Shown here: piece by piece, positions 31,790 to 42,692 of the stretch
How positions within the stretch are numbered: the first letter of the stretch is position 1
How the letters are laid out: every line of letters starts with the position of its first letter
Assembly: GCF_013393345.1 (NCBI RefSeq)
Contig: NZ_QJRF01000066.1
Coordinates: forward strand, 124,001-188,000
Reading direction: 5' to 3'
DNA: 64,000 nt
DNA from: Pseudomonas taiwanensis
GTDB taxonomy: Bacteria; Pseudomonadota; Gammaproteobacteria; Pseudomonadales; Pseudomonadaceae
The notes under the pieces: generated by a model
The model's input: only the letters and a program-made list of their open reading frames with translations
What the model was told of the DNA's origin: nothing
Database searches by the model: none
Made by a program: the position numbers and the translations under genes

Positions 31790-34639
31790 ATGGCGCAGCA
31801 GTATCAACCGGGGCAACGCTGGATCAGTGACAGCGAAGCGGAGCTAGGGCTCGGAACCATCCTGACATCGGATGGCCGGCTGCTCACCGTGCTCTACCCG
31901 GCCACTGGCGAGACCCGCCAGTACGCGCTGCGCAATGCACCCCTGACCCGCGTGCGCTTCGCTCCGGGCGACGAGATCACCCACTTCGACGGCTGGAAGC
32001 TCAACGTCCAGGAAGTCGAGGATATCGATGGGCTGCTGATCTACCACGGCATCACCGCCCAGAACGAGCCGCGCATCCTCCCGGAAACCCAGCTGAACAA
32101 CTTCATCCAGTTCCGCCTGGCCAATGATCGTCTGTTCGCCGGGCAGATCGACCCGCACAAATGGTTCGCTCTGCGCTACCACACGCTGGAACACCGCTCG
32201 CGTCTCCTGCAGTCCTCCCTCTGGGGCCTTTCCGGCGCACGCGCCCAGCCGATCGCCCACCAGTTGCACATCGCCCGTGAAGTGGCCGACCGCGTTGCGC
32301 CGCGCGTACTGCTGGCCGACGAAGTGGGCCTGGGCAAAACCATCGAGGCTGGCCTCGTCATCCACCGCCAGCTCATTTCCGGCCGCGCCAGCCGGGTGCT
32401 GATCGTGGTTCCGGAAAACCTCCAGCACCAATGGCTGGTGGAAATGCGCCGTCGCTTCAACCTGCAGGTCGCCCTGTTCGATGCCGAGCGCTTCGCTGAA
32501 AGCGACGCCAGCAACCCGTTTGAAGACACCCAGCTGGCTCTGGTGTCCCTGGAATGGCTGAAGGGCAGCGAGCGCGCCCAGGATGCCGCCTTCGCCGCCG
32601 GCTGGGACCTGCTGGTCGTCGACGAAGCCCACCACCTGGTCTGGCACCCGGAACAGGCCAGCCCCGAGTACCGCCTGGTGGAGCAACTGGCCGAGGTCAT
32701 CCCCGGCGTCCTGCTGCTCACCGCCACCCCGGAACAACTGGGTCTGGAAAGCCACTTCGCGCGTCTGCGCCTGCTGGACCCAAGTCGCTTCCACGACCTG
32801 GAGGCCTTCCGCGCCGAAAGCGCCAACTACCGTCCGGTCGCCGAAGCCGTCCAGGAGCTGCTCGACCAGGGCCGCCTGAGCGCCAAGGCCGAAGGGACCA
32901 TCAAGGGCTTTCTCGGCGAAGAGGGCGAAGGTCTGCTGCAGGCCCTTGCCGGCGGCGATGAGGAAGCCGCGCCGCGCCTGGTGCGCGAGCTGCTGGACCG
33001 CCACGGTACCGGCCGCGTGCTGTTCAGGAACACCCGCGCCGCCGTGCAGGGCTTCCCCGAACGCCAGCTGCACCCCTATCCGCTGCCCAACCCGGTCGAG
33101 TACATGGAGCTGCCCATCGGCGAGCACCCGGACCTCTACCCGGAAGTCAGCTTCCAGTCCCACCAGGACATCGGCGACGAATCCGAGCGCTGGTGGCGCT
33201 TCGACCCGCGCGTCGAATGGCTGATCGACACCCTGAAGATGCTGAAGAAGTTCAAGGTGCTGGTGATCTGCGCCCACGCGGAAACGGCCCTGGACCTGGA
33301 AGACGCCCTGCGCGTGCGCTCCGGCATCCCCGCCACCGTGTTCCACGAAGGCATGAGCATCCTCGAGCGCGACCGCGCCGCCGCCTACTTCGCGGATGAG
33401 GAATTCGGCGCGCAGGTGCTGATCTGCTCCGAAATCGGCTCCGAAGGCCGCAACTTCCAGTTCGCCCATCACCTGGTGCTGTTCGACCTGCCGGCGCATC
33501 CGGACCTGCTGGAACAACGCATCGGTCGCCTCGACCGTATCGGTCAGAAGCACACCATCCAGCTGCATGTGCCCTACCTGGAAACCAGTCCGCAGGAGCG
33601 CCTGTTCCAGTGGTACAACCAGGCGTTGAACGCCTTCCTCGCCACCTGCCCCACCGGCAGCGCGATCCAGCACACGTTCGGCCCGCGCCTGCTGCCAATG
33701 CTCGACGGCGGCGATGACAGCGCCTGGGATGCCCTGGTGAGCGAAGCCGAAGCCGAGCGCAAGCGCCTGGAAGGCGAAATGCACAATGGCCGCGACCGCC
33801 TGCTGGAACTCAACTCCGGCGGCGCTGGCGAAGGCGAACGCCTGGTCGAGGAGATTCTCGACCAGGACGACCAGTTCGCCCTGCCTATCTATATGGAGTC
33901 CCTGTTCGAAGCGTTCGGGGTCGACAGTGAGGACCACTCCGAAAACGCCCTGGTGCTCAAGCCCGGCGAAAAGATGCTCGACGCTGGCTTCCCCCTCGGC
34001 GACGACGAGGGCGTGACCGTCACCTACGACCGTAACCAGGCCCTGTCCCGCGAAGACATGCAGTTCCTCACCTGGGAACACCCCATGGTGCAGGGCGGCA
34101 TGGACCTGGTGGTCTCCGGCTCCATGGGCAACACCGCCGTGGCGCTGATCAAGAACAAGGCGCTCAAGCCCGGCACCGTGCTGCTGGAGCTGCTCTATGT
34201 CAGCGAAGCCGTGGCCCCGCGCGCCCTGCAACTGAACCGCTTCCTGCCGCCCAAGGCCCTGCGCTGCCTGGTGGATGGCAATGGCAACGACCTGGCGTCC
34301 AAGGTGGCTTTCGACACCCTCAACGACCAGTTGGAAAGCGTGCCGCGCGGCAGCGCCAACAAATTCGTCCAGGCCCAGCGCGATGTGCTCGCGGCACAGA
34401 TCAACGCCAGCGAAGCCAAGATCGCCCCGCGCCATGCCGAGCGCGTGGCCGAGGCCAAGCGCCGCCTGAAGGCCGAACTGGACGAAGAACTGGCCCGCCT
34501 CACCGCCCTCCAGGCGGTCAACCCGAGCGTGCGCGACAGCGAACTGGAAGCTGTCCGTCACCAGCGTGACGAAGGCCAGCAACTGCTGGACAAGGCCGCG
34601 CTGCGACTGGAGTCGATCCGGGTGCTGGTAGCCGGCTGA
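31790..34639 (+). CDS. rapA: RNA polymerase-associated Swi2/Snf2 ATPase RapA
   Basis: A 949-residue ATPase that binds RNA polymerase and helps it recycle after termination. The N-terminal Tudor-like domains begin [20 protein letters not shown]. The helicase core has Walker [14 protein letters not shown] (near residue 178), DEAH in [11 protein letters not shown] (near 280), and motif [12 protein letters not shown] (near 581). The length is close to E. coli RapA (968). The start at 31790 follows a GGGAG element. The 3' end is followed by a repeat and a bidirectional terminator. Confidence 0.96.
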   Translation: MAQQYQPGQRWISDSEAELGLGTILTSDGRLLTVLYPATGETRQYALRNAPLTRVRFAPGDEITHFDGWKLNVQEVEDIDGLLIYHGITAQNEPRILPETQLNNFIQFRLANDRLFAGQIDPHKWFALRYHTLEHRSRLLQSSLWGLSGARAQPIAHQLHIAREVADRVAPRVLLADEVGLGKTIEAGLVIHRQLISGRASRVLIVVPENLQHQWLVEMRRRFNLQVALFDAERFAESDASNPFEDTQLALVSLEWLKGSERAQDAAFAAGWDLLVVDEAHHLVWHPEQASPEYRLVEQLAEVIPGVLLLTATPEQLGLESHFARLRLLDPSRFHDLEAFRAESANYRPVAEAVQELLDQGRLSAKAEGTIKGFLGEEGEGLLQALAGGDEEAAPRLVRELLDRHGTGRVLFRNTRAAVQGFPERQLHPYPLPNPVEYMELPIGEHPDLYPEVSFQSHQDIGDESERWWRFDPRVEWLIDTLKMLKKFKVLVICAHAETALDLEDALRVRSGIPATVFHEGMSILERDRAAAYFADEEFGAQVLICSEIGSEGRNFQFAHHLVLFDLPAHPDLLEQRIGRLDRIGQKHTIQLHVPYLETSPQERLFQWYNQALNAFLATCPTGSAIQHTFGPRLLPMLDGGDDSAWDALVSEAEAERKRLEGEMHNGRDRLLELNSGGAGEGERLVEEILDQDDQFALPIYMESLFEAFGVDSEDHSENALVLKPGEKMLDAGFPLGDDEGVTVTYDRNQALSREDMQFLTWEHPMVQGGMDLVVSGSMGNTAVALIKNKALKPGTVLLELLYVSEAVAPRALQLNRFLPPKALRCLVDGNGNDLASKVAFDTLNDQLESVPRGSANKFVQAQRDVLAAQINASEAKIAPRHAERVAEAKRRLKAELDEELARLTALQAVNPSVRDSELEAVRHQRDEGQQLLDKAALRLESIRVLVAG

Positions 34640-34656
34640 TCAGCCATCGGCCTCGA

Positions 34657-34731
34657 TCGATGGGTATCGCAAGCTCAACCCATCCTACAAGATGGGTCGG
34701 GCAGCGTTCCGCGAGCGAAGCGATACCCGTC
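34657..34731. repeat. Intergenic repeat, GATGGGT family
   Basis: GATGGGTATCGCAAGCTCAA and GAGCGAAGCGATACCCGTCA form the arms; the inner CCCATCCTACAAGATGGGT makes a second small stem. Same family as 10918-11005 and 46064-46152. Confidence 0.75.
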
Positions 34732-34734
34732 ACC

Positions 34735-34770
34735 CAAAAAGAAGGCCCGCAAATGCGGGCCTTCTTGCTT
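34735..34770. terminator. Bidirectional terminator between rapA and the MFS gene
   Basis: GAAGGCCCGC-AAAT-GCGGGCCTTC, a perfect 10-bp stem, has an A-run before and TTGCTT after. It serves the convergent rapA and MFS genes. Confidence 0.88.
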
Positions 34771-34782
34771 TCCGGGCTGTCG

Positions 34783-36111
34783 TCAGGCCGCTGCGGCCAG
34801 CATTCCCTGACGCATGTTCGCCGCATCGCGCACGAAGCAGCGCGCGGCCTGGAACAGCGCCAGCATGGTGAGGGTGAGGGCCACCGGCACGAGGAACATG
34901 GCGTTGTGCAGTCCCACGGCCTTGAAGGTTTCGTTCATTTCGCTGGCACCGGCCGCCAGCATCGCCGCCTGGGAGTAGTGGTCAGACAGCAGCCCTACCA
35001 CCACCGGGCCAAGGCCGCCACCGAGCAGGTAGAGGCCGGCGAAGAACAGCGCCATCGCGGTAGCCCGCAAGCGCGGCTCGACCACATCCTGGATGGCGGT
35101 GTAGACGCAGGTATAGAAGTTGTACGCGAACAGCCAGCCCAGGCTGAACACACCCACGAACAGGCCGATCTCGATACGGCCGGCGAACAATGCGTAGCCG
35201 GTGCAGATGGCCGCCACCGCCATGCTGAATGCCGCCAGCAGCAGGCGGCCGCGTTCGGATTTCTGGTGCACCTTGTCTGCCACCCAGCCACCCAGGGTCA
35301 GGCCGACCAGCCCGGTCAGGCCGGTGATGATGCCGGTAGCGATGGCCGCCTGCTCCAGCGGCATCAGGAAGTAACGCTGCAGCATCGGCACCATGAAGGA
35401 GTTGGTCGCGTACGTGGCGAAGTTGTAGGTCAGGCCCGCAACGGTCAGCCACCAGAACGTACGGATCGCCAGCACCCGGCGCAGCGGTTTATCCACCGGG
35501 GTGGCGGTGGAGACCTGCACGGCCTCGGCGGCGCCACGGGCCGGTTCCTTGATGAAGAACATGAAGATCGCCAGGATGATCCCCGGCACGGCGGCGATGA
35601 AGAACGGCGCACGCCAGCTATCGAAAGCCTTCACCATCGCACCGATGGTGAAGAACGCCAGCACCAGCCCCAGCGGCAGGCCCAGCATGAAGATGCCCAT
35701 TGCACGGGCACGCTTGTGGGCAGGGAAGAGATCACCGATCAATGAGTTGGCCGCCGGCGCGTAACTCGCCTCGCCAATGCCCACCCCCATGCGCACCAGC
35801 AGGAAGCTCCAGAAGTTCCAGGCCAGTCCGTTCACGGCAGTCAGGCCGCTCCACACGGCCAGGCCCCAGCCCATGATCTTCCTCCGCGCGCCGGTATCGG
35901 CCATGCGCCCCAGCGGCACCCCCGCGATCGCATAGACCAGGGTGAAGGCGGTACCGATCAGGCCCAGCTGGAAATCGCTCAGGCTCCACTCGTGGCGCAC
36001 CGGCTCGATGATGATGGCCGGGATGGTCCGGTCGAAGAAATTGAAGAGGTTGGCCAGGAAGAGCAGGAAAAGCACGCGCCAGGCATTGGCCGCTTGGGGA
36101 GATTGCTGCAT
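34783..36111 (-). CDS. MFS transporter
   Basis: A 442-residue member of the major facilitator superfamily with 12 predicted helices. The loop 2-3 motif is present as GVPLGRMADTGARRKIMGWG (about residues 66-85), and the N-terminus has FLLFLANLFNFFDRTIPAII. The FFDR and GEASYAPAANSLIGDLFPAH segments resemble the spinster/hexuronate-type subfamily. A short cytoplasmic loop (KEPARGAAEAVQVSTATPVD) separates the halves. Substrate unknown, perhaps a lipid-like compound or an organic anion. It is a single-gene unit. Confidence 0.88.
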   Translation of the reverse strand: MQQSPQAANAWRVLFLLFLANLFNFFDRTIPAIIIEPVRHEWSLSDFQLGLIGTAFTLVYAIAGVPLGRMADTGARRKIMGWGLAVWSGLTAVNGLAWNFWSFLLVRMGVGIGEASYAPAANSLIGDLFPAHKRARAMGIFMLGLPLGLVLAFFTIGAMVKAFDSWRAPFFIAAVPGIILAIFMFFIKEPARGAAEAVQVSTATPVDKPLRRVLAIRTFWWLTVAGLTYNFATYATNSFMVPMLQRYFLMPLEQAAIATGIITGLTGLVGLTLGGWVADKVHQKSERGRLLLAAFSMAVAAICTGYALFAGRIEIGLFVGVFSLGWLFAYNFYTCVYTAIQDVVEPRLRATAMALFFAGLYLLGGGLGPVVVGLLSDHYSQAAMLAAGASEMNETFKAVGLHNAMFLVPVALTLTMLALFQAARCFVRDAANMRQGMLAAAA

Positions 36112-36396
36112 GAGTCGGTCTCGTTCTTGTTGTGCGCCCGGACAACCGCTAGCCGGGGTCTATCCGGCAATCTAGAGCGTGCGGCCAGCCACTGTCTGCG
36201 AAAATTCGTGTGATTTATGTAACCCGATGCTGCCGGGGGCGAATTGACGCGCCGGCCGGCCATCCGCCGCGGACGACCGTTCGGCGTACAGGTACGTCCG
36301 TCTCAGGAAGCAGCTGCGCGCTGACTATACTGAAGGCACGGTGCCACCAAGCACTCCCTCCCCTCGATATTCAATAGTCTGCATAGGATTCCTTCT

Positions 36397-38598
36397 ATGG
36401 ACTGGCTGGGTCTGCGCTTCGGTACCGAACTTCCTGCGGACGGCCAGATCCTGCTGGCCTGTACCCATAACAGCTGGCTGGTGCTGCTGGCCTTCCTGGT
36501 CGCCTCAGGCGCCGGTTACTGCGCGTTCGACATGGCCGAACGCGTAGCCCATGCGCAGCAACCGGAAACCCGACGACGCTGGTGCTGGCTGGGAGCCTGG
36601 TGCCTGGGGGGCGGCATCTGGGCGATGCACTTCATCGCCATGCTGGCGTTCGAAGCGCCTATCACCATCGACTACGACATTCCCACCACCACGCTCTCCC
36701 TGGTCATGGTGGTTTCCGCGTCGCTGGTGGGCATGTACACCCTCGGCCGGCCCAACGTCGAACCCCGCCACTACCTGGCAGCGGCCTTGGCCATCGGCCT
36801 TGGCATTACGCTCATGCACTACAGCGGCATGGCCGCGATCCGCTCGGTGGCGACCCAGTACTACCACCCCGTCATGGTCGCCGTATCGGTCGGAGTCGCC
36901 GTCGCCGCCAGCCTGGCTGCCATGCTGCTTTCCGCATTCTTCCGCGAGCGCAGCGAGGGCCACCAGTTGCTGAAGATCCCGGCCAGCCTGGCCATGGGCG
37001 GCGCCATCTGCAGCATGCACTTCACCGGCATGCTGGCCTTGCAACTGGCGGTTCCCGCGGGGACCGAACTTCACCTCAAGCGAGCCGACAACGCCGTACA
37101 GCTCGGTCTCAGCCTCGCGGTGATCGCCGGGATGGTGTTGCTGTTCGCGCTGTGCGTGGCCTGGGCCGACAAGAAGCTGCAACGCAAGGAGCGCGACCTG
37201 CAGCATGTCAGCAACCTGCTGCATGAACTGGAACAGGTGAAGGTCAAACTGCAGAACGTCGCCCATTACGACGCCCTCACCAACCTGCCCAACCGCCGCG
37301 CCTTCAACGAGTTCTTCGTCGAAAAACTTCAACAGCACGCCGAGTTCAAGCAACCCCTGGCCGTGATGTTCCTGGACGTGGACCATTTCAAGCGCGTCAA
37401 CGACAGCCTCGGGCACGATGCTGGGGATGAGCTGCTCAAGGTCGTGGCCGAGCGGGTACGCAGCGTGCTGCGCCGAGAGGATGTCATCGCGCGCCTGGGC
37501 GGTGATGAGTTCTGCGTGCTGGCCAGCCTCGGTAGCCTGACCGAAGCCAAGGCCCTGTCCGAGCGCATCATGCAACGCATGAAAGAGCCCATCAGCCTTG
37601 CCGGGCGCAACGTCACCATGACCACCAGCATCGGCATCAGCCTCTTCCCGGACGATGGCGAAACCTGCGAGGAATTGCTCAAACACGCCGACCTCGCGCT
37701 TTACCAGGCCAAGAGCAGCGGCCGCAACAACCTCCACTTCTTCAGCCATCACCTGAAGCACAAGGCGACCTTCGAGCTGCAACTGGAGGAGGAGTTGCAC
37801 CTGGCACTGGCCAGGGACCAGGGCCTGTTCCTCAACTACCAGCCGATCCTCGACCTCAACAGCGGCCAGGTGACCAAACTGGAAGCCCTGGTCCGCTGGC
37901 AGCATCCTCAACTCGGCCTGCTCCCCCCCGACCGCTTCATTGGTGTAGCCGAAGCCAATGGTTTCATCGCCGAACTGGATGGCTGGGTGCTGCGCCGTGC
38001 CTGCCGTGACCTGGCCAGCCTGGCCGCCAAGGGCTTCCATGATTTGCGGATGGCGGTGAACTGTTCGGCGCTCAACCTCAGCCGCCATGAACTGGCGGAC
38101 GAGGTGCAACGTGCCCTGGAGGAAAGCGGGATACGGCCGCAACGCCTGGAGCTGGAAGTCACCGAGAACGCCCTGATGTGCAGCGTCAACCAGGCGCTGC
38201 ACCTGCTGGAGCGCATTCGCGGCCTGGGCGTGAGCATTTCCATCGATGACTTCGGCACCGGCTATTCATCGCTCGCGTACCTGAAGCGCCTGCCCCTGGA
38301 TACGCTCAAGATCGACCGTTCCTTCGTCATGGACATCCCCGGCAGCCGTGCCGACATGGAGATCGTCCAGGCCATCATCGGCATGGCCCATACGCTGCAT
38401 CTGCACGTGGTGGCGGAAGGGGTGGAGACCCGCGAACAGCTGGAATTCCTCCGTGGCCATGGCTGCGACTACGTCCAGGGCTACCTGCTCAGTCGTCCGC
38501 AGTCGCTGGAGGCCATCGAAGACTTCCTCCGCCGTTCCCACGGACTGACCAGCAGTAACGTATTGCCGCTGCGACCCAAGGACTCCAATCCGGCGTGA
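36397..38598 (+). CDS. MHYT-GGDEF-EAL cyclic di-GMP protein (MucR type)
   Basis: A 733-residue inner-membrane protein. The MHYT sensor region (about residues 30-255) shows three repeats: AMHFIAML, LMHYSGMA and SMHFTGML; such modules are thought to bind copper and sense O2, CO or NO. The GGDEF cyclase domain is intact (GGDEF at 368-372) with an RxxD inhibitory site just before it (RRED). The EAL phosphodiesterase domain has KLEALVRW near 495. The layout matches P. aeruginosa MucR, which affects alginate. There is no PAS domain. It stands alone, 285 bp from the MFS gene and 2 bp from the convergent mnmH. Confidence 0.92.
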   Translation: MDWLGLRFGTELPADGQILLACTHNSWLVLLAFLVASGAGYCAFDMAERVAHAQQPETRRRWCWLGAWCLGGGIWAMHFIAMLAFEAPITIDYDIPTTTLSLVMVVSASLVGMYTLGRPNVEPRHYLAAALAIGLGITLMHYSGMAAIRSVATQYYHPVMVAVSVGVAVAASLAAMLLSAFFRERSEGHQLLKIPASLAMGGAICSMHFTGMLALQLAVPAGTELHLKRADNAVQLGLSLAVIAGMVLLFALCVAWADKKLQRKERDLQHVSNLLHELEQVKVKLQNVAHYDALTNLPNRRAFNEFFVEKLQQHAEFKQPLAVMFLDVDHFKRVNDSLGHDAGDELLKVVAERVRSVLRREDVIARLGGDEFCVLASLGSLTEAKALSERIMQRMKEPISLAGRNVTMTTSIGISLFPDDGETCEELLKHADLALYQAKSSGRNNLHFFSHHLKHKATFELQLEEELHLALARDQGLFLNYQPILDLNSGQVTKLEALVRWQHPQLGLLPPDRFIGVAEANGFIAELDGWVLRRACRDLASLAAKGFHDLRMAVNCSALNLSRHELADEVQRALEESGIRPQRLELEVTENALMCSVNQALHLLERIRGLGVSISIDDFGTGYSSLAYLKRLPLDTLKIDRSFVMDIPGSRADMEIVQAIIGMAHTLHLHVVAEGVETREQLEFLRGHGCDYVQGYLLSRPQSLEAIEDFLRRSHGLTSSNVLPLRPKDSNPA

Positions 38599-38600
38599 AG

Positions 38601-39707
38601 TCAGCGCCGCGCCGGTTGGCGCTGCCGAAGGTATTCGAGTACTGCCGCCTGCTCGCCGGCGAACTCGATGCGAGACGCCTTGCTCTCGCGCTGGAAGGCG
38701 TACATCGGGTCGTAGTACTCGCGCAACAAGCCCTCGATCCAGCCCCGATGCAGCTCCACATTACCGGTGGACTGCTGTTCGACCAGCGCCTGATCCATCA
38801 AGTCCGCCATGCGCTGGTGGCGCTCGCCGCCCAGGCGCTTGACGATGTTGCCCAGGCTCTGGCGCATGCGCTCGGCAAAACGGGTGAACCCCTGTTCCTC
38901 ACCATGGGCGGCGATGAACTCGGCGCACAGGTTCACCACGTAGTCCCGCAGAATGCGCTCTACCCGATCCTCGAAACTGTCGTCGAGCCAGACCAGCGGA
39001 TACGCCTGCATGCCCTGGTACAGCTCCAGTGGCACTGAACAGCTGCCGACGATGCGCCCCTCGTCTTCCAGCACGAACTGCTCGTGGCCCGCAGCACGCT
39101 TCTTGAGGATGTCGATGGCCAGCGCATTCTCGAAATCGATCTGCGCCGGTTGCGGGGTGGCGCGCTTGCCGAAGCTCGAACCCCGATGGTTGGCGTGGCC
39201 CTCCAGGTCCAGGCTGTTCGAGAGTCGGGCGATTACGTCGGTCTTTCCGGTGCCGGTGAGGCCTCCGACCAGTACGAAATCGCACTGGGTTACCGCGTCC
39301 TGGGTGGTCTCCAGCAGGAAAGTCCGCATCGCCTTGTAGCCGCCCTTCACGCGCGGATACTCGATGCCGGCCTCGGTCTTCAGCCACTCCTGCACCAGCT
39401 GCGAACGCAGGCCGCCACGGAAGCAGTAGAGGTAGCCCTGGGGATTGGCGCGGGCGAAGGCGGCCCATCCCTCGAGACGCTCCGCCTTGGTGGCGCCACT
39501 GACCAATTGATGGCCCAGCGCGATGGCTGCCTGCTGGCCGTGTTGCTTGTAGCAGGTCCCCACCTTCTGCCGCTCGATGTCGGTCATCAGTGGCAGGTTG
39601 ACCGTATGGGGAAAGGCGCCCTTGGAGAATTCCACGGGCGCGCGGGCGTCCATCATCGGCAAGTCATTGAGGAAGATTTCGCGGTAGTTCGAGCTATCCG
39701 GGCGCAT
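38601..39707 (-). CDS. mnmH: tRNA 2-selenouridine synthase
   Basis: A 368-residue enzyme (also called SelU or YbbB) that replaces sulfur with selenium at the wobble 2-thiouridine of certain tRNAs, using selenophosphate. The rhodanese domain has its catalytic Cys in [17 protein letters not shown] (about residue 97), and a P-loop domain follows with [11 protein letters not shown] near 149. Its ATG shares one base with the selD stop (TGATG), so supplier and user of selenophosphate are translated together. Confidence 0.95.
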   Translation of the reverse strand: MRPDSSNYREIFLNDLPMMDARAPVEFSKGAFPHTVNLPLMTDIERQKVGTCYKQHGQQAAIALGHQLVSGATKAERLEGWAAFARANPQGYLYCFRGGLRSQLVQEWLKTEAGIEYPRVKGGYKAMRTFLLETTQDAVTQCDFVLVGGLTGTGKTDVIARLSNSLDLEGHANHRGSSFGKRATPQPAQIDFENALAIDILKKRAAGHEQFVLEDEGRIVGSCSVPLELYQGMQAYPLVWLDDSFEDRVERILRDYVVNLCAEFIAAHGEEQGFTRFAERMRQSLGNIVKRLGGERHQRMADLMDQALVEQQSTGNVELHRGWIEGLLREYYDPMYAFQRESKASRIEFAGEQAAVLEYLRQRQPARR

Positions 39708-40741
39708 CAGAAAACCTCGACCGCGAGACTCTGTCGCTCGTGCAGTTGGCCGATGGGCGCCAGTTGAAGCCCAAGCTCTTCGGCCACGGCCAGGAACTCG
39801 GCCTCGCCTTCGGGCGCCACCGCGACCAGCAGGCCACCACTGGTCTGCGGGTCGCAGAGCAGCAGCTTCTGCACTTCGGCAAGGGGCGCCAGGCGGTCGC
39901 CATAGCTATCGAAGTTGCGCAGGGTGCCGCCGGGTACGCAGCCCTGTTCCAGGTAGTACTCCACGCCTGGCAGGCTGGGCACCTTGGCGTAGTCGATACG
40001 GGCAGTCAGGCCGCTGCCGTCGGCCATTTCCACCAGGTGGCCAAGCAGGCCGAAGCCGGTGACATCGGTCATCGCCTTGACCCCGGCGAGCTTGCCGAAG
40101 CGGCTGCCGGGCTTGTTCAGCGTGCACATCCAGTCGCGGGCCAGGCCCACGTCGGCCTCCCGCAGCCTGCCCTTCTTCTCCGCAGTGGTGAGGATGCCGA
40201 TGCCCAGGGGCTTGGTCAGGTAAAGCTTGCAGCCTGCGGTGGCGGTGTCGTTGCGCTTCATGTTGCGCTTGTCCACCACGCCGGTGACGGCCAGGCCGAA
40301 GATCGGCTCGGGGGCATCGATGGAGTGTCCGCCGGCCAGTGGAATGCCCGCCTCGTCGCACACCGAACGGCCACCCCGAATCACTTCGCGGGCCACTTCC
40401 GGCGGCAGCACGTTCACCGGCCAGCCGAGGATGGCGATGGCCATCAACGGGTCGCCGCCCATGGCGTAGATATCGCTGATGGCATTGGTGGCAGCGATAC
40501 GGCCGAAGTCGAAGGGGTCATCCACGATCGGCATGAAGAAGTCGGTGGTGGACACCACGCCACGCTCGTCGTCCAGCGCATAGACCGCCGCATCGTCCCT
40601 GGAGGCATTGCCTACCCAGAGCTTCGGGTCGAGGTTCTGCGCGCCGCTGCCGGCGAGGATCACTTCCAGCACCTTGGGGGAAATCTTGCAGCCGCAGCCA
40701 GCGCCATGGCTGTACTGCGTGAGGCGGATGGGGTCGGTCAT
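39707..40741 (-). CDS. selD: Selenide, water dikinase
   Basis: A 344-residue enzyme that makes selenophosphate from selenide and ATP. The catalytic segment reads [18 protein letters not shown] near residues 11-28, with Cys at the catalytic position rather than selenocysteine, followed by the Asp-rich ATP/Mg region ([20 protein letters not shown]). The start at 40741 fits the family; the upstream extension crosses an intergenic repeat. Selenophosphate made here feeds mnmH at least; selA, selB and selC are not in the window, so selenoprotein synthesis cannot be judged. Confidence 0.96.
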   Translation of the reverse strand: MTDPIRLTQYSHGAGCGCKISPKVLEVILAGSGAQNLDPKLWVGNASRDDAAVYALDDERGVVSTTDFFMPIVDDPFDFGRIAATNAISDIYAMGGDPLMAIAILGWPVNVLPPEVAREVIRGGRSVCDEAGIPLAGGHSIDAPEPIFGLAVTGVVDKRNMKRNDTATAGCKLYLTKPLGIGILTTAEKKGRLREADVGLARDWMCTLNKPGSRFGKLAGVKAMTDVTGFGLLGHLVEMADGSGLTARIDYAKVPSLPGVEYYLEQGCVPGGTLRNFDSYGDRLAPLAEVQKLLLCDPQTSGGLLVAVAPEGEAEFLAVAEELGLQLAPIGQLHERQSLAVEVF

Positions 40742-40778
40742 GGTGTTCTCTCTGAAACGGTTCAATCGGTTCCCTGTG

Positions 40779-40872
40779 GGGGCGAATTCATTCGCTAATG
40801 GGCGCGCAGCGTCCACCATCGGAATCTGTTGCCGGACCTTTCGGTCCGCTCAGCGAATGAATTCGCCCCCAC
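40779..40872. repeat. Intergenic repeat, GGGGGCGAATTCATTCGC family
   Basis: GTGGGGGCGAATTCATTCGC and GCGAATGAATTCGCCCCCAC are near-perfect arms around about 50 bases. It lies between selD and hyi, 38 bp upstream of the selD start. Confidence 0.85.
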
Positions 40873-40894
40873 AATTGTTTTGCGCATAGGAATG

Positions 40895-41680
40895 TCAGGC
40901 CAACCTGGCCTTCCAATCCGGCAGCCAGCCAAGGGTGTCTGCCGTGACGCCCGAGGGCTTGTACTCGGCGCCCAGCCAGCCGGGGTAATCGTCATCCTGC
41001 AAGGCGCGCAGGGCCGGGCCGAAGTCGGTTTTGCCCGTGCCTGGCTCACCGCGACCGGGGCAATCGGCGAATTGCACGTGGCCGATCCGGCCCGCCAGCA
41101 GGCGGATGCCCGCCGCCGCATCCACGCCCTGTCGAGCCATGTGGTAGAGGTCGTACTGGGCCGAGAGATTGGGGTGGTCGACATCGCGCAGCAACAGGTC
41201 CAGTTGCTCCGGCGTATTGATCAGGAAGCCGGGCATATCCAGCGGGTTGATCGCCTCACAGACCACGCCGATATGCAGCACAGCGAAGGCTTCGGCGGTC
41301 TTGCGCAGGTTGGCGGCAAGGCAGGCCAGGGCGCGATCACGGCTGACGCCCTCGGCCTGACGGCCAGCCAGCACGTTGACGAAGCGCGGACGGGTCATGG
41401 CGGCGTAGCTCAGCGCCTGGGCCAGGGCATCGTCGAACTGCTCCTGGCGCTCCGGCACGGCGGCCAAGCCGGGGCCACCCTCCATCAGGTCGCCAGCCGG
41501 CAGGTTGAAGAGGATCAGCGGCAGGCCGGCGGCTTCCAGCACTTCCTTCATGCGGATCGCCGGCAACTCGTAGGGGAACTGCACCTCGACGCCGTCGAAT
41601 CCACAGACACGGGCGGCAATGACGCGCTCGATCAATGGGCGGTCGGTGAACAGCAGGGACAGGTTGGCGGCGATTCTCAT
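40895..41680 (-). CDS. hyi: Hydroxypyruvate isomerase-like TIM-barrel protein
   Basis: A 261-residue TIM-barrel isomerase. It begins MRIAANLSLLFTDRPLIERV, then has the GFDGVEVQFPYELP segment, metal-site Glu in CEAINPLDMPGF (about 144) and a second in LGAEYKPSG near the end (about 243), plus YDLYHMARQG and GHVQFADCPGR. Hydroxypyruvate isomerase and the related 2-oxo-tetronate isomerase OtnI cannot be separated by sight. The ATG at 41680 shares one base with the glxR stop. With the dehydrogenase it would handle tartronate semialdehyde or a four-carbon sugar acid; no gcl gene is present. Confidence 0.82.
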   Translation of the reverse strand: MRIAANLSLLFTDRPLIERVIAARVCGFDGVEVQFPYELPAIRMKEVLEAAGLPLILFNLPAGDLMEGGPGLAAVPERQEQFDDALAQALSYAAMTRPRFVNVLAGRQAEGVSRDRALACLAANLRKTAEAFAVLHIGVVCEAINPLDMPGFLINTPEQLDLLLRDVDHPNLSAQYDLYHMARQGVDAAAGIRLLAGRIGHVQFADCPGRGEPGTGKTDFGPALRALQDDDYPGWLGAEYKPSGVTADTLGWLPDWKARLA

Positions 41681-42567
41681 CAATCATTCTCCCGATACAT
41701 TTCCACCAGCGTAGCCGGATCACGTTCCAGATTGCCCTGACTGCCGTGCAAGCGCATCAGTTGCGCCGCCAGGCCGCTGAGCGGTGTTGCCGAGTCGTGT
41801 TCACGGGACAGGCGGACGGCGGTATCCAGATCCTTCAACAGCGTGCGCACATGCCATTTGATGGGCTCGAAATGGCTGGCGGCCATTTGCGGCGCGAGAA
41901 TCTGCAGCGGCTTGGAATCTGCGAAGCCACCCGCCAGCGCCGGGGCGATCAGGCTGGCATCCACGCCGGCCTTTTCCGCCAGGGCGATCACTTCGGCGAT
42001 CACCAGCGCATTGCACGCCACGATCATCTGGTTGCAGACCTTGGTCACCTGGCCGGCCCCCACCGAACCCATGCGGGTCAGGCGCTGCCCCAGGTGCCCG
42101 AGGATGGGCCGCACACGTTCCACATCGTCCTCATGACCACCGGCCATGATCGCCAGGGTGCCGGCCTCGGCACCGGACGTGCCGCCGGAGACCGGTGCAT
42201 CCATCCAGCGCATGCCGGTACTGGCTTCCAGTTCGGCGGCCATCTCACGGGTGGCGGCGGGTTCGAGGCTGGAAAAGTCCACCAGCACCTGTCCCGGCTT
42301 GGCGCCTTCGGCAATGCCGCCCTCACCGAACACCACCTTGCGCACGACGCGCGTGTCGGCTAGGCAGAGCATCACGATATCCGCCTCGGCGCACAGCTCG
42401 ACCGGGGTCTTCACGCGGCGCGCGCCCAACTCCACCAGGGGCGCGCACTTCTCCGGTGAGCGGTTCCATACGGTCAGCGGGTAACCGGCGGCCAGCAGGC
42501 GACGGGTCATGGGCAGGCCCATCAGGCCGATGCCAGCGAAGGCAATGGAAGGCAGCGAATCGGTCAT
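41680..42567 (-). CDS. NAD(P)-dependent 2-hydroxy-3-oxopropionate reductase-like protein
   Basis: A 295-residue member of the beta-hydroxyacid dehydrogenase family. The Rossmann motif is IAFAGIGLMGLPMTRRLLAA (about residues 8-27), the substrate segment DAPVSGGTSGAEAGTLAIMA is near 122-141, and the catalytic Lys is in GQVTKVCNQMIVACNALVI near 171. GlxR (tartronate semialdehyde reductase), LtnD and 3-hydroxyisobutyrate dehydrogenase share these features. Pairing with a hyi-type isomerase favours the first two. The start at 42567 has GGAG upstream. Confidence 0.82.
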   Translation of the reverse strand: MTDSLPSIAFAGIGLMGLPMTRRLLAAGYPLTVWNRSPEKCAPLVELGARRVKTPVELCAEADIVMLCLADTRVVRKVVFGEGGIAEGAKPGQVLVDFSSLEPAATREMAAELEASTGMRWMDAPVSGGTSGAEAGTLAIMAGGHEDDVERVRPILGHLGQRLTRMGSVGAGQVTKVCNQMIVACNALVIAEVIALAEKAGVDASLIAPALAGGFADSKPLQILAPQMAASHFEPIKWHVRTLLKDLDTAVRLSREHDSATPLSGLAAQLMRLHGSQGNLERDPATLVEMYREND

Positions 42568-42692
42568 GCCGGAGCTCCAGGCAGTTGGCGAAACGCACAT
42601 CTTAAACACATGGTCAGCAACGTGAAGCTTCCAAGCCTCCGGGCGCTCACTATAATCCGCCTGCCTTTTCCGCTATTGAACCGGAGAATCCC

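Noticed and set aside
31844-34582. A 912-codon open frame on the minus strand inside rapA
   Set aside because: It lies opposite a full-length conserved gene, has His/Gln/Val-rich composition typical of antisense frames in high-GC DNA, and no family motif or ribosome site.
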